From the NCBI GenBank assembly GCA_029959085.1, contig JARWIR010000002.1, positions 46,186,233 to 46,250,232 on the forward strand: a stretch of DNA of 64,000 bases, read 5' to 3'. The notes below the pieces were generated by a model. It searched no databases, was not told the origin of the DNA, and saw only the letters and a list, made by a program, of their open reading frames with translations. This document shows positions 10,195-20,957 of the stretch, piece after piece. Both the position numbers and the translations under genes were made by a program. The first letter of the stretch is position 1, and each line of letters begins with the position of its first letter. Source of the DNA: Nemophila menziesii (lineage: Eukaryota > Streptophyta > Magnoliopsida > Boraginales > Hydrophyllaceae).

Positions 10195-12151
10195 AAGAAG
10201 AGTATTCAATTTAGACATTTGAAGAAGAGCATTCAAATCTATTTGAAGAAGGAATTTTGAAATTAAAAATAACTACATGTAAAAAAGAGAGATGTGCTTC
10301 ATTGGAATTAGATGTAAATCCCGGTAGCTACTCTCGTTCAAAAAAGAGAAATAAGCTTTTCATAGCCTTCACTGAGTTGTGTACTTGCGTGTGTTGTGTG
10401 GGTGTGATGAGAAAGTAATTTTTCTATAATAGTCGCCGATGAGATTTTTTATTTTTTGTTCCAATTGGTGAGATTAGTTGTGTTGTGTATGTGAGTGTGT
10501 GATGAGTATTTTTCTATTTATCTAATTTTAATGATGAGCGTTTATTGGAGTTTTTTCTAGTGATTTCTTTTTTAGCAACATATATATGTTGTAGTTATTT
10601 CACAAATATTTAAATAGAGTTGAATATTTTTATTTTATTTTTAGGTAGAAGTTGTACTTAACGCTCTCCAAAATGAAAGAACACAATGTTGATCTTTTTT
10701 CATAGTTACAACATAAAATTTATATTTCTAAATACCATTTTAATATGATATATATTAATTCAATTGGTGGAGTTATGACCACCACCAGAATCTCACAAAG
10801 CCCAACAATCTATATTTCTTTTTTATATAAAATAAGTGTATTTCGTTGTTACAGCTTGTTTAGCTCTCATTAGTATGATCTGTAAAAATAAATGAAAATT
10901 TGAGCTCCAAAAAGAGTGACATCCGCCATCCAAATATTGACAGCTGAATCTTCGCCCATTTGCATGTGCTTCCATTGATCACTAAGGTATTGAGTTGTTT
11001 GCAAGAAATGCCTTCCATCGGTCTAAAGTAAGGCTTAGTTTAGTGTAATAAGTGCCAAACCTACACAATGATTGAAATTGGAAGATAAACATTAGCAAAT
11101 ATACTCGTGTCGAATATTAACATTTCACCAACTAAACTCATTAATGCTTCTACAAAGTAATGTTATCCAATAACTGAAGGTACCAAACATTCAGTATTTA
11201 CCGACATAAAAAATACGTGATGATAGTCTACGGTCTATTAAATTTATACTTGTATAACGAAATCTCATTTCTTGACCAAAACTTCTTATTGCAGTTGACC
11301 CTGAAATTATTTTTGTAAACTCCAATTAATCGAGAGAGTTTATGTGCTTATGGTATGTAACATCCATGTAACCACACAAAATTGAAATTACATAATTAAA
11401 ACCATAAAAACCTAAATCTCACCCATATTCTTTTTGTTAGGTTCCGTAATCCCTTCATGAGCTCTATTTTTCAGAATTTTAGTAGCAGCCACAGTAGTTT
11501 TAATAATTGAAGTTTCAGCTTCCTGAATTTTAGAAAAAAATTAAGATCCATCCCCAAGCCTTTAGATCCAGATAATTCAGCTCCCTTGCTTTTTTTTCTG
11601 CTCTCAAACGACCTCCAGAAGTTGTGTGTTTTAATTCTCCCAACAACAGTATTTATGTGATTATAAAGTGCCCACAATAGTATTACCAATAAAAATTCTT
11701 GTTTGGTCCCAAATGCCTCCACCCCAGTGGTTGCACAATTATGTGCAGCCACCGTAGTGCTTTTAATTATATTTTTGGCCCCTATAATTTTTGAGTTTTG
11801 GGGTTAACCCCTAAAAATTTATCCCCTAATATGTCAACTCTCCGAGCTTCGCTGATCAGCCCGAAAAATGTCAGCATATGCGTGTGTATGAACTACAGGG
11901 TCTGTATGTTTCAATTTTCCACGTCTCAAGTCCTCATTAACTCTACAAACCAGACCACTTAAATTACATATGTAACACACATAAAACAAACAAAAAACAC
12001 TAATTTTGTATAATTAAAACACTACTTCCATAGGTTTCTGTTATAACTTCCTCCGCCTCAACATGGTTGATTGTATAATTAATTAATTAATATTCATATT
12101 CAAATTTTCGAAAAAATAGAAACTACCTCTATGAGCAAAAGAATTTTTAAG
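10195..12151. other. Unique AT-rich intergenic stretch, no gene recognised
   Basis: Not repeated elsewhere in the window. ATTTGAAGAAG-like words recur at about 10192-10256. On the minus strand at about 10895-11017 there is an exon-sized open stretch with coding-like composition (its residues include QTTQYLSDQWKHMQMGED) that I cannot identify. A 94-codon minus-strand open frame at 11471-11752 is also unrecognised. A partial direct repeat lies at 11484-11765. Confidence 0.5.
11484..11765. repeat. Direct repeat pair GCAGCCACxGTAGT..TTTTAATTAT
   Basis: GCAGCCACAGTAGTTTTAAT at about 11485-11504 recurs as GCAGCCACCGTAGTGCTTTTAAT at about 11744-11766, roughly 259 bp apart. The two copies bracket an unrecognised minus-strand open frame. 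They could be remnants of short terminal repeats or a local duplication; no target duplication is visible. Confidence 0.45.
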
Positions 12152-12299
12152 TACTAACGGAAACCGAACCCAAATTATGGCCTTTGTCGGCTTCTTCTTT
12201 GTAAAACAAATATCCTTCATCTTCTTTACCAAGTTTGCCGTAAGCCTCCATTTTAGGGGTATATAAGTCTTTTCTAGTCAGCTTCATCTCATGCAAATC
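12152..12299 (-). pseudogene. Exon-like minus-strand fragment, unidentified
   Basis: A 49-codon open stretch on the minus strand ending in TAA. It is lysine- and glutamate-rich and has clear coding-like composition (KLTRKDLYTPKMEAYGKL and GYLFYKEEADKGHNLG). No start codon is needed if it is an internal or terminal exon. It lies about 100 bp downstream (minus strand) of the Obg-like ATPase exon fragment but does not match that protein as I know it. It may come from a second gene, which would make the region a composite of captured pieces. Confidence 0.3.
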
Positions 12300-12404
12300 C
12301 ACCACTTTAATCATACTCAAACAAACAATAATATGGAAACTAAAAGTTATAAAAAGCTTTCTTTACAAATTTAATTCTTCACCAAAAGCATAACTTGAGA
12401 AGAA

Positions 12405-12489
12405 TTTCTTTAGTAATAACTTCAAAATCTCTCACAGGGTCCACAATGTCATCAACATGAATAATATCTGGATCTTCAAATGCATCTAA
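12405..12489 (-). pseudogene. Obg-like ATPase (OLA1/YchF) exon fragment
   Basis: The minus strand encodes [18 protein letters not shown] and continues [10 protein letters not shown]. This matches the highly conserved segment of the YchF/Obg-like ATPase family that follows the G3 region ('[14 protein letters not shown]...vDPvrDlevI.eELrlKD'). The preceding minus-strand bases (TTTTATACATTTTAG) look like a splice acceptor. The match stops at a point where the donor would lie but is mutated (AAG/TTATGC). Only one exon is present, with no P-loop exon or C-terminal TGS domain nearby. It is therefore a gene fragment, either a relic or captured by a transposon. The family hydrolyses ATP and associates with ribosomes. 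Confidence 0.7.
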
Positions 12490-13446
12490 AATGTATAAAA
12501 AATAATTGACTAGCAATTACTTTAAGATAGATGATGAAGACACATTGAAATTTATAAACTCAGAGACTAAACTGTCAAAATGTATAAAGGTAAGGGACCT
12601 ATCATAACTAAGAGTAACATAGAGCCCACTCCTTGAAATCAACACAATGTTGAGGGTTATGGTGCATACCCATTAGACCAAATCTACTAAAAAAATTCAC
12701 ATAGTCAATTTCACAAACATATAATAAACATACAGCTATTTTGTATCACTTTTTTATGAATCGATCTTTACCGGGCTCCTAATAATTTTTTTCCTAGGAC
12801 AAATATTTCCATTAACTGTACCCTATACAATCATTCATGTATACAAAATATCCTATTCTCTGTAATTTACTCAACACATGAAATACATTCACGAAACCAT
12901 ATAAATGTAGGGATTAAATTTCACGTTAACATTAATTCTGAGTTTTGGAGGTTTTACTGCTTGTGTGTAATTTATACAAAAGGATGCAACAAAGAGGCAG
13001 GTTACAATTCCAAAAGTAAAATATCATCATTTTACAATTTTTCAGAATTATTTAAATTCAGTATAATTTATTATTTTTTTAAAAAAACAAAATATTTTGA
13101 CAATAGATTAAAAACATGATAATGGCTATGCAAATCGCGGCAAAGGAAATGAAATTACTGAAATTTTGTCTTATACAACAATTTTTGAATTATAGTTGTA
13201 GTGGAATGGATTGGACCTTATGTGCATAAAGTTTGTTAGTTCTGAACTGTTTAGATTAATCACCCATACATATATCTAATTTTTTTTTATGATATGAAAA
13301 TATTTAACACATAAATGGGGATGTACCCAACCCTCAACTCAAAACTCTGTGTTGTGTCGGAAAGTAATAAATTTAAGAGTTTACATTAAACGGGTAATAT
13401 ACACGATTATAGATGAGAAAGGTAAAGATAACATTACTCTGCAGGT
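12490..13446. other. Intergenic, nothing recognised
   Basis: AT-rich DNA with poly-A/T runs. No open frame of convincing length, no repeat shared with the rest of the window, and no further Obg-like ATPase exons on the minus strand. Confidence 0.5.
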
Positions 13447-14754
13447 CAAGGTGGCTTACCGCGGACCGGTTTGGTCCAGTTCTCTGGAAGGGGAAATGAA
13501 GATCCGGTCTGGTAAGAAGGACCAGATTACCGGTTTCGGTTCCAGGTCCAGACAAACCGGTTCTGCCTTTTTTTATATTCTTTGTTTGTATTGAATTTTT
13601 TTAAACTATATTTGTACTGAATTTTTTTTAAGTGTTTTTTTGTATTGGCCTAGGATATAAAAACTAGCATTATATCATCATCATATAATTTGCAAATATT
13701 TCTCTCAAAACATAAAAAGGAAATTGCACAACATTTAAATCCAGTACAACAACTATTCCTTGCATTTATTCCACTATAGCAAGTCTTGTAACAAGTAAAA
13801 ATAATCTCAATTGATTATGTGTTGCCACTACATATATACCACCTATAATTCACAAAGAATAAAGATAAGAATTACAACCTTCAAAAAATAATAAAACAAT
13901 GGTTGAGAGATTAACAAATCAGATAAAGATATGAAGATTACTAATTACAGACTAAACTAAACCAATCAACAAAGTATTCTCTCTCAATTGTTATCTAATA
14001 TATTAGTAGTAAAAAATTACATAAACAAATGATTCACAACTGTTTAATTTGTTAAGCACTGTTCTTGCAAAAAACATAGATAACAAGAACATGATTTAAG
14101 AGAGAGAACTAAGAAAATAAAGAGGAAAAAAAACTAGCTCGCGGAATCGATGAGATCTAGTGGATAAGCTAAGTGACCAAAATTAATTCAAGAATGTCAA
14201 CGTAAAAATGATTGGTCCAAAAAACAATTTAACCCATTCCTTTACACTTTTGTTTTTAGAAAATGAAAAAAAGGACCCCACGTAATTTAACAAATCAGAA
14301 TATTAAGCCCCAAATTCTTTTTTCAAAAATTTCAAATATAACACCTTAGAAATTAAATAGTACTTTGAAAATTATAAACACTTACAATTTAAAATAATAA
14401 TGCAATGTCATCATAAAATCGCCTAAGGGCATTTTGGACCAAAAAAAACATCTCTTAAAAGTTTAGGGTTCCTTTTGTAAATTTTTAGAATTATAATCAT
14501 TATTTCAAACACTTAAAGAAGATGTTTTAAAGGGATTTTGGTCCAATTGAACCATTTTAGAAAACTTTGGGGCAATTTCATAAACATAGTTATCTTCTAT
14601 AAAGGTTTTTCATTATTTTTGTATTAAATAGGGGTTGATTTGCATTTTCCAAAACTTTAAACCCTTCAATTCTAAAACTCCTGTCAATTCAAAATATGTT
14701 TCAACTACTTGATCAAAATCAGAGGGACTTATAGTGTAATTTATTTACCTCAAT

Positions 14755-15330
14755 TTGAATTCGCAAAGTTCACAAAAATCTTAAATTTTACTATCAAAAT
14801 CTCATGAAATAACTTCTTATATGCTCAAATCATCTAAATCAAGCACTAGTTGTAACAATTTTACACAAAATATGGAGTTTCGATATATATTTCAAAAAAA
14901 ACAAGACCTCAAAGTATAATTTTCGAAAAGAAGTTATACTACTTTAAACAAATTCACCCAAAACAGGAACTAATCTATCAATTTCTCATTTTAAATTACC
15001 TTTAACACTTTGAATTACAATATAAATTTCTCAAAAAACCAGTGACTTATAGAATCATTTTCGAAACAAATATGTATTTCCCACAACAAATTCACATAAA
15101 TTGGAGATTAAGTGGATCAATTTCCCAACACATTGTATTACAATACATAATTCACAAAAACCAGTGACTTTGACTCTCAAAATCTCATAAAACAGGTATT
15201 TATAGTATCAATTCACCTTAATCAAGCACCAATAGGAACAATTTACACAAAATATGGACTTTCCATATCAATTTCACAAAATTAGGAACAATTTCGAATT
15301 ACACAAACAATTTTGCATAACACATGGGGC
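14755..15330. repeat. Degenerate tandem-like repeats (about 377 and 123 bp)
   Basis: TCAAAATCTCAT..., AATCAAGCACxA and TTTACACAAAATATGGA occur in the same order at about 14799-14885 and 15176-15265. ATTACAATA...AACCAGTGACTT occurs at about 15013-15050 and 15139-15170. The stretch seems to have grown by overlapping internal duplications followed by divergence. Non-coding. Confidence 0.6.
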
Positions 15331-16000
15331 TAAAACAACAAATTTCATATAATGCAGAAATTGAATTTTGAAAATCAAGAGTAACAAAATGAAAAACATC
15401 CACAAAACACCAAACACAAATCATATAAACTAGGGATCAAAGCCATCTTCTTACCAACATAATCAGTAAATAAAACATCAACAAGAACTCCCCTCTTCAT
15501 CAACAAAACACCAATTCGACATGCATAGAAGCAAAACACATTTAATTATTAGAAAATATGAATAAAAATCAAAAAATAAGAAAATATAAATCTTAAATTA
15601 TGGACTTACTTTACTATTTTCGAATTGAGACCCTATAATTACCAGAAAGAACAAATCCAAATACCCTCACAAAACAATCAGTTTAAGGAAGCTCATCAGG
15701 AACCAGAAAAGTAAGATAATTGAAGATAAAAGAATGCTTTTACCACCATATCCACGAATTAGACAACCCATACACCACCACCATAGCCATGTCTTATACA
15801 AACCGAAACCACCACCATAGCCATTAATTATTCAAGGCACCACCAACAATTAATTAATTTCTGAATATTGAAGATAATAGACTTAATATAAGTTCATATG
15901 GAAATTGAATGGGAAAGGTGCTTTGGTGAAATGAATTAACTCGTGGAGTAAATGGGGTCGGTGGGTTTGGGTGTATTGAATGAAATTGCAAGCAATGGGA

Positions 16001-16124
16001 GAGGGTAATGGGGCGGGTTGGGTAATGTAAGGTAATAATATAAAAAAATTAACTACTTATCTGAGGGTAATGGGGCGGGTTGGGTAATGTAAGGTATTAA
16101 TATAAAAAAATTAAATACTTATCT
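16001..16124. repeat. 62-bp perfect-register tandem duplication
   Basis: Unit 1 (16001-16062) and unit 2 (16063-16124) begin GAGGGTAATGGGGCGGGTTG and end ACTTATCT, with two differences by eye. It lies just inside the right GGACCGG-rich end of the candidate hAT-like element. Confidence 0.95.
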
Positions 16125-16130
16125 GTCCGG

Positions 16131-16469
16131 TCAGTTCCGGCGGATTTTTTTATAGGAATCAGACCGATAAGGATTAGTCCGGTCTGGTGTGTTCTGGACC
16201 AACAATGTAGCTCTGGATCGTTCCGGACGGGCCAGTCTAGTCCGGTCCTGACGGGCCAGTCTAGTAGTGGATTGGTAGGTCCGAACCGTTAGCCAACATG
16301 ATCGGAAAATTACCAACCCATCCAAGTTGCGATCATGTTGTTGTGTTTGTCCCTTCTCAAGCATGAGAAAAAAGTGATCTAGCTTGGTCTTAGTCTTTGC
16401 TTGGGTTTTGATAATTTTAGATTGTTCCTTCTCAATGTCATGCACTCGATCATGCACTAAATCTCCCAA
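16131..16469 (-). pseudogene. Unrecognised minus-strand ORF, partly charged helix
   Basis: 112-codon open frame. The N-terminal part (16317-16469) is hydrophilic, rich in Lys, Gln, Asp and Glu, and could form a coiled coil (DIEKEQSKIIKTQ, KTKTKLDHFF). The C-terminal part is only a read of the GGACCGG-rich repeat end and is not credible as protein. The first half loosely resembles the helical leader of retrotransposon gag proteins, but no diagnostic motif is present. Confidence 0.25.
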
Positions 16470-18129
16470 AGTCTGTGTATATTCTCTTTTCTATTTAGTT
16501 GTCTACTTTTTGAGGAGTTGTTGAAGACCCTCTATCATGATCCCATGGTGGTTGTGGCTTATTATTATTTTTTGGTTTGGTTGGAAATTCCTTCTTCACG
16601 ATGGTTTCCTTTGGTGAAGTGGGTTCCTGGAGCTTTGGGTTTTGCTCATCCGTTTCCCTGGAGAAATACGTTCCCTTTTTTCCCTTGATAAAGATTTCAT
16701 CACCCTCAAACTATCCCTCATCTTCTTTCTTTCAAGCGTCAATGCGTTATTTCTATTTCTCATCTTAATCACTCAGAAAGATTCAAATATAGGAATAAAC
16801 TCAGAATTTTCAAGTCTTCAAAGCAAGAGAAAAGTTTGATTTCCGTGGTTATTACTGAATAATCTTGTTGAAAATTGATGTAATTTCACTCTTGTGTGTG
16901 TCTTGTATGAGCCTTAATCCTCAAAACTTGTTGTTTTTCATGTTTCAATGTTAGGGTTTCGAAGATTTTTGGGATTTATTAAGTGTGGTGGAGATGTGTT
17001 TGTTGTTTTAAGGATGTCTAGTTTAATGGGATTTTATTATGGTGCAGTTTATTGGTGTAATAGAGGTGAAATTATTAATCTTCAATGGTATTCCGATACA
17101 TGTATAAGAAGAAAAGTGGGTATGGGGAAGGTGGGCGTAGGTTTAATGGAAAGGAAGAGGCAAAAAAAGTTGACGTTTTATAGAGTTGCATCGTTAGGCA
17201 CGCCAGGAAAAGCTTTAGGTGCGCCTAAAGAACTTTCCGTGATGTTCACGTGTAATTTAGGTTTAGGCGCGCCACAAAATTCTTTAGGTGCGCCCAAAAT
17301 AAACTTCTAGCCTTTTGTAGTGGAAAATTGTTCTACAAATAGCTTAGATATTTTGTGATGCCTAATTCGTTTTGAAAATATGAGCCATCATGTATAGCTA
17401 AAACTTATAGATGGCCTCTAAGGAATATCACCGCATAAACAACAATAACCACTTAGTGGCGGTCGACCCTGGAAAATGAAACTATTGTGATCTTAGAAGG
17501 AGGTAAAAGAAAATCTAGACACCACTCTGATTTTCTTTGATATCCTTGATTCGTTTTCCAGGCATCAAACATTTGCCTCATGTTATATGTAATGTTATGA
17601 ATCTATTAAAGAAAGACACCCACATTGTCTCCTAATTGGTATTTTCAACATACTATTCTTCAAGAGAATGGAATTTACTACTTCTTATCTAGATGTGGTA
17701 GGTGTAATTTAGTCCCGCAAATGTGAAATATTCTCCTTGTAATGTTTTTTGGAAAGTTAACACATACTAATTCAGGTAATGTGTATGTATATAAAAAAAA
17801 TAAACTACAGTTTTCTTAACATTAGATTTTTTTTAATTTTATACTATACCCTGTAAAACAAAGATAACTAAAAAGAAGGAAAATTAAAGTCGGAAGTTAA
17901 ATGAAAATGTGTTTGGAAAACGTTAAAATAATGATAATATTTTTTTTTTATTTTCTATATTTTTCAAAATACTAATGAAAACATGTTTGGATAGAGAAAC
18001 TAAAAATATCTTTTTGAAAAATTAAATGAAACATTACTATTTTGGAGAAAGTGAAATCGAAGTTTTCCATATTTTCTAAAAATATTGAAACACAAAAACT
18101 GGAAAATATTTTCACAAATTAAACAGGGT
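16470..18129. other. Intergenic, no gene recognised
   Basis: Contains short open frames (16577-16839 and 16948-17310) without recognisable motifs. The 16948-17310 frame runs into a short GC-box repeat (17193-17295). From about 17740 the DNA becomes AT-rich and grades into the P0 repeat copy. Confidence 0.5.
17193..17295. repeat. Four TTTAGG(T/C)GCGCC boxes with hairpin
   Basis: TTAGGCACGCC (17193), TTTAGGTGCGCCTAAAG (17214), TTTAGGCGCGCC (17262) and TTTAGGTGCGCCC (17283) lie within about 100 bp. The second box forms a hairpin CTTTAGG-TGCG-CCTAAAG (17213-17230). GC-rich palindromic boxes are conspicuous in this AT-rich setting. Function unknown. Confidence 0.65.
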
Positions 18130-20898
18130 AATGAGTTTTATCTTTGCAAATGGATATTGCTGCTGCAAAAAAAGATAAGTTATTTTTTAAATTTTTTTTC
18201 CATGTTTTTATACCAAACCTTTGTTTTTTATAATTGCAAAAATTAACTAGTATATCGTAATTCTGTAATTTATTTGTCAAACAATTTTAAATTTGATGTA
18301 TAAATTAAAATTTATTAGATACATTAAAATTATGGATTGCGATAAAAAATCCTTGAGGGATTAGAATTGAATTTTTTGTCGTGACTATAAATTGATAAAT
18401 TTATTCAATTTTTGTTCTCTGTATTATCATAAGTCGTGTCTAAAAGGAATTACTAAATTAATTTGGAACATTAACTTTTACTTCCTCTATTTCCATTACT
18501 CTATAAAAACACTCAATATTCTAATATTCACTTATCATTTTATTTTGAATTATATTTTTTATTCTTACATCCAAGGCCAATAGCGATTCAGATAAACAAC
18601 CCTCTAGGTGCTTCAACCACTCTAGACATGATCAAACTATCTCTATCTCTGGTAATGTCTTCCCATAACCTATTTGAAGAGTTTGTGTAAGGCATTGGTC
18701 CAACCCTCAATTGTGTAACTTTTTTTAAGCAAACACACACTATACTAAAACTTCTCACATTCTCCATAAACATATCACAATCTTACAAAAAATCACACTT
18801 CCTTCTCGAAAATATTTTCAAGCCAATGTATTGAACACATTTTGAATTCCCTTTCACACGCATACTTTATAATAGTATAAATGTAAAGCAATACACAAAC
18901 ATAACCATTTCCATGTCATCGCTCATATTATATAAATCCTAAATAATATTTGGTCAAGGGGAGAAAACGGTACTCGAATCATAAACAAATCATCCTCTAA
19001 TTTGTTGTCTCGTATTAGCCTAAGATTGTGCACAAAATGAACTACTCCAGCTATAGACTCTGCCTGGGAGAAAATACCACCCGCCAAGTTGTCCTTATAT
19101 TATCTTCCAAGAAACATGCCGTGTTCATCTTTGTATACCCGTTTTTATCCATCGATCCTCAATTTTCTTTTGCCTTCCTTACATTCCACCCACGCACGCA
19201 TACATCACCACACAGTCTCTATCCAGCACAACACATTTCTTCACCACTGCCATATGAAGATTATTATCCATTACTAATATCACTCATACACAATCAACAA
19301 GAAGATATTGTCCAAGAAATTTTACGTTAATAGTCAATCTTTTGTAATGAAAATCCTAAAAACATCAACACAAAAACAGATTGGAAATTTATATAAACAG
19401 ACTAATATTTTACCTTCAAACTCTTTTTTCCACTTTTCTATTTTCTCGAGGATTTCTACACTTTCAAAAAAATTATGATTTTTAAAATTCTTTTTGTAAG
19501 TAAGTATCAATTTCTATTATAATGAAACAAATTAGTTTTATAAACGGTTTATTGAGAAAAAATTAATACCTTTGAAGCTCTACTTAAACAAAACTACGCC
19601 GCCCCATTTTATGAATGGGCACAAGACTTGTTCATTTAGAGTGAAGGTATTCTTAACCATATGACAAGTAACTCTAATCGCTAAACTGAGAATACCAATA
19701 CTAGGATAAGGGTAAAAAAGTATTACCCTCGGATTTGTTTGGGCTTATCTCGGGATAAAATCAGGTTCACCTTGGTTGAAAGTAGTAAATAAATGCTTAA
19801 AATTCAACCTTTCTAAAATGAAAATAATTAAAATAATAAGTATATTACACATTTCTAATATCAGTCTCGAGCATACCACTGAGCAATCTAAATCTTCGAT
19901 ATGTTACACATTTTCTAATTTGACACTAATAAAATTAGATCTCAGTAAAATAAATTTATATTGGAAAGAATGTACTTCTCCAATAAAATTTAAAATAATT
20001 TGAACGAAAATATGAAAAACATAAAATTAAAAAATATCGCATAGTATATTTATTTTAAAACACGATATATAAAATCTAAAATAATGATTAGGTTGGGAAA
20101 ATCAAACATGGCTATTGAGATCAAGTTTAATAATGTGACAATATATATGAAAAAAATTATATAAGTTGATAAAAAAATTTAAATGTGAATTAAGACCTAA
20201 ATTTGGTTATATTTATTTTCCTCTTAGGTTGGACTCCATTTGGTTGGACTCCTAATATGGCTCAACTCCACCATAGAAAAACCATACCCGTAGAATATAT
20301 TATTTTAAATTCTTTGACTCTTGAATTAGGCTTGGTTTGGATTTTAATCTCATGGGCTCAATTTTAAACCACTCTAACCATGTAAAATGATATTTTGTTG
20401 CCATTACATTTCATTTACAAAAGAAATTTTATTACTAAAGAACGAGACCTAGACAAGTAGTATTTCATTATTATCATACGGGTAAAACATCCATGGATGG
20501 TCCAATATTTATATCACAACCATCAAGATTTTTTAACAAAACACATGTCACTGTATGTGTATTAATATAATTGGTGTAATATCATCCAATATTGGATGGA
20601 AGAATTTTCCTTATCAAACATAGCCCACTGTAATGAGTTATAATGAAAAATAAAACCCAATAAAAAACTTATTAAACCAAACTTAAATATAAGCCTCATC
20701 TAGACAGCAAAACATAGATTTATAAACATAACCCTTACAAATCGCTTTTAACACCATCCCCGTCACTGTGGAATCTTAACTTCTCCATCTTAAAACTTTA
20801 ATCTTTAACATCTCATCATTATCATATCTAATTTTTTTGCAACCCAAATACCCTCAAGTAATCTTGTCCAATCCGCTCATTTCTTTCAATCTAAAATA

Positions 20899-20900
<2 letters not shown>

Positions 20901-20954
<54 letters not shown>
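20901..20954. repeat. (AT)27 microsatellite
   Basis: Uninterrupted AT dinucleotide run of 54 bp inside P0. The other P copies have no such run at the equivalent place. Confidence 0.97.

Positions 20955-20957
<3 letters not shown>

Larger units (their letters stand above)
13447..16300. mobile_element. Candidate hAT-like non-autonomous DNA element
   Basis: About 2.85 kb with GGACCGG-rich ends and an AT-rich non-coding middle. The ends look like imperfect terminal inverted repeats: left CAAGGTGGCTTACCG (13447-13461); right end read on the minus strand CATGTTGGCTAACGG (16300-16286), 11 of 15 matching. Subterminal CCGG/GGACC words cluster at 13459-13562 and 16125-16285, a pattern typical of plant hAT elements. 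I do not find an 8-bp target duplication (CTGCAGGT left, ATCGGAAA right), and there is no transposase, so the ends may be slightly misplaced or this may be an old deletion derivative. Confidence 0.4.

Noticed and set aside
16577..16839. Overlapping plus-strand ORFs that look like a gene start
   Set aside because: Two frames overlap fully, with no domain, no downstream exon and no splice evidence.
16948..17310. 120-codon ORF on the plus strand
   Set aside because: Composition and lack of motifs do not support a gene, and its end is just a read-through of the GCGCC box cluster.
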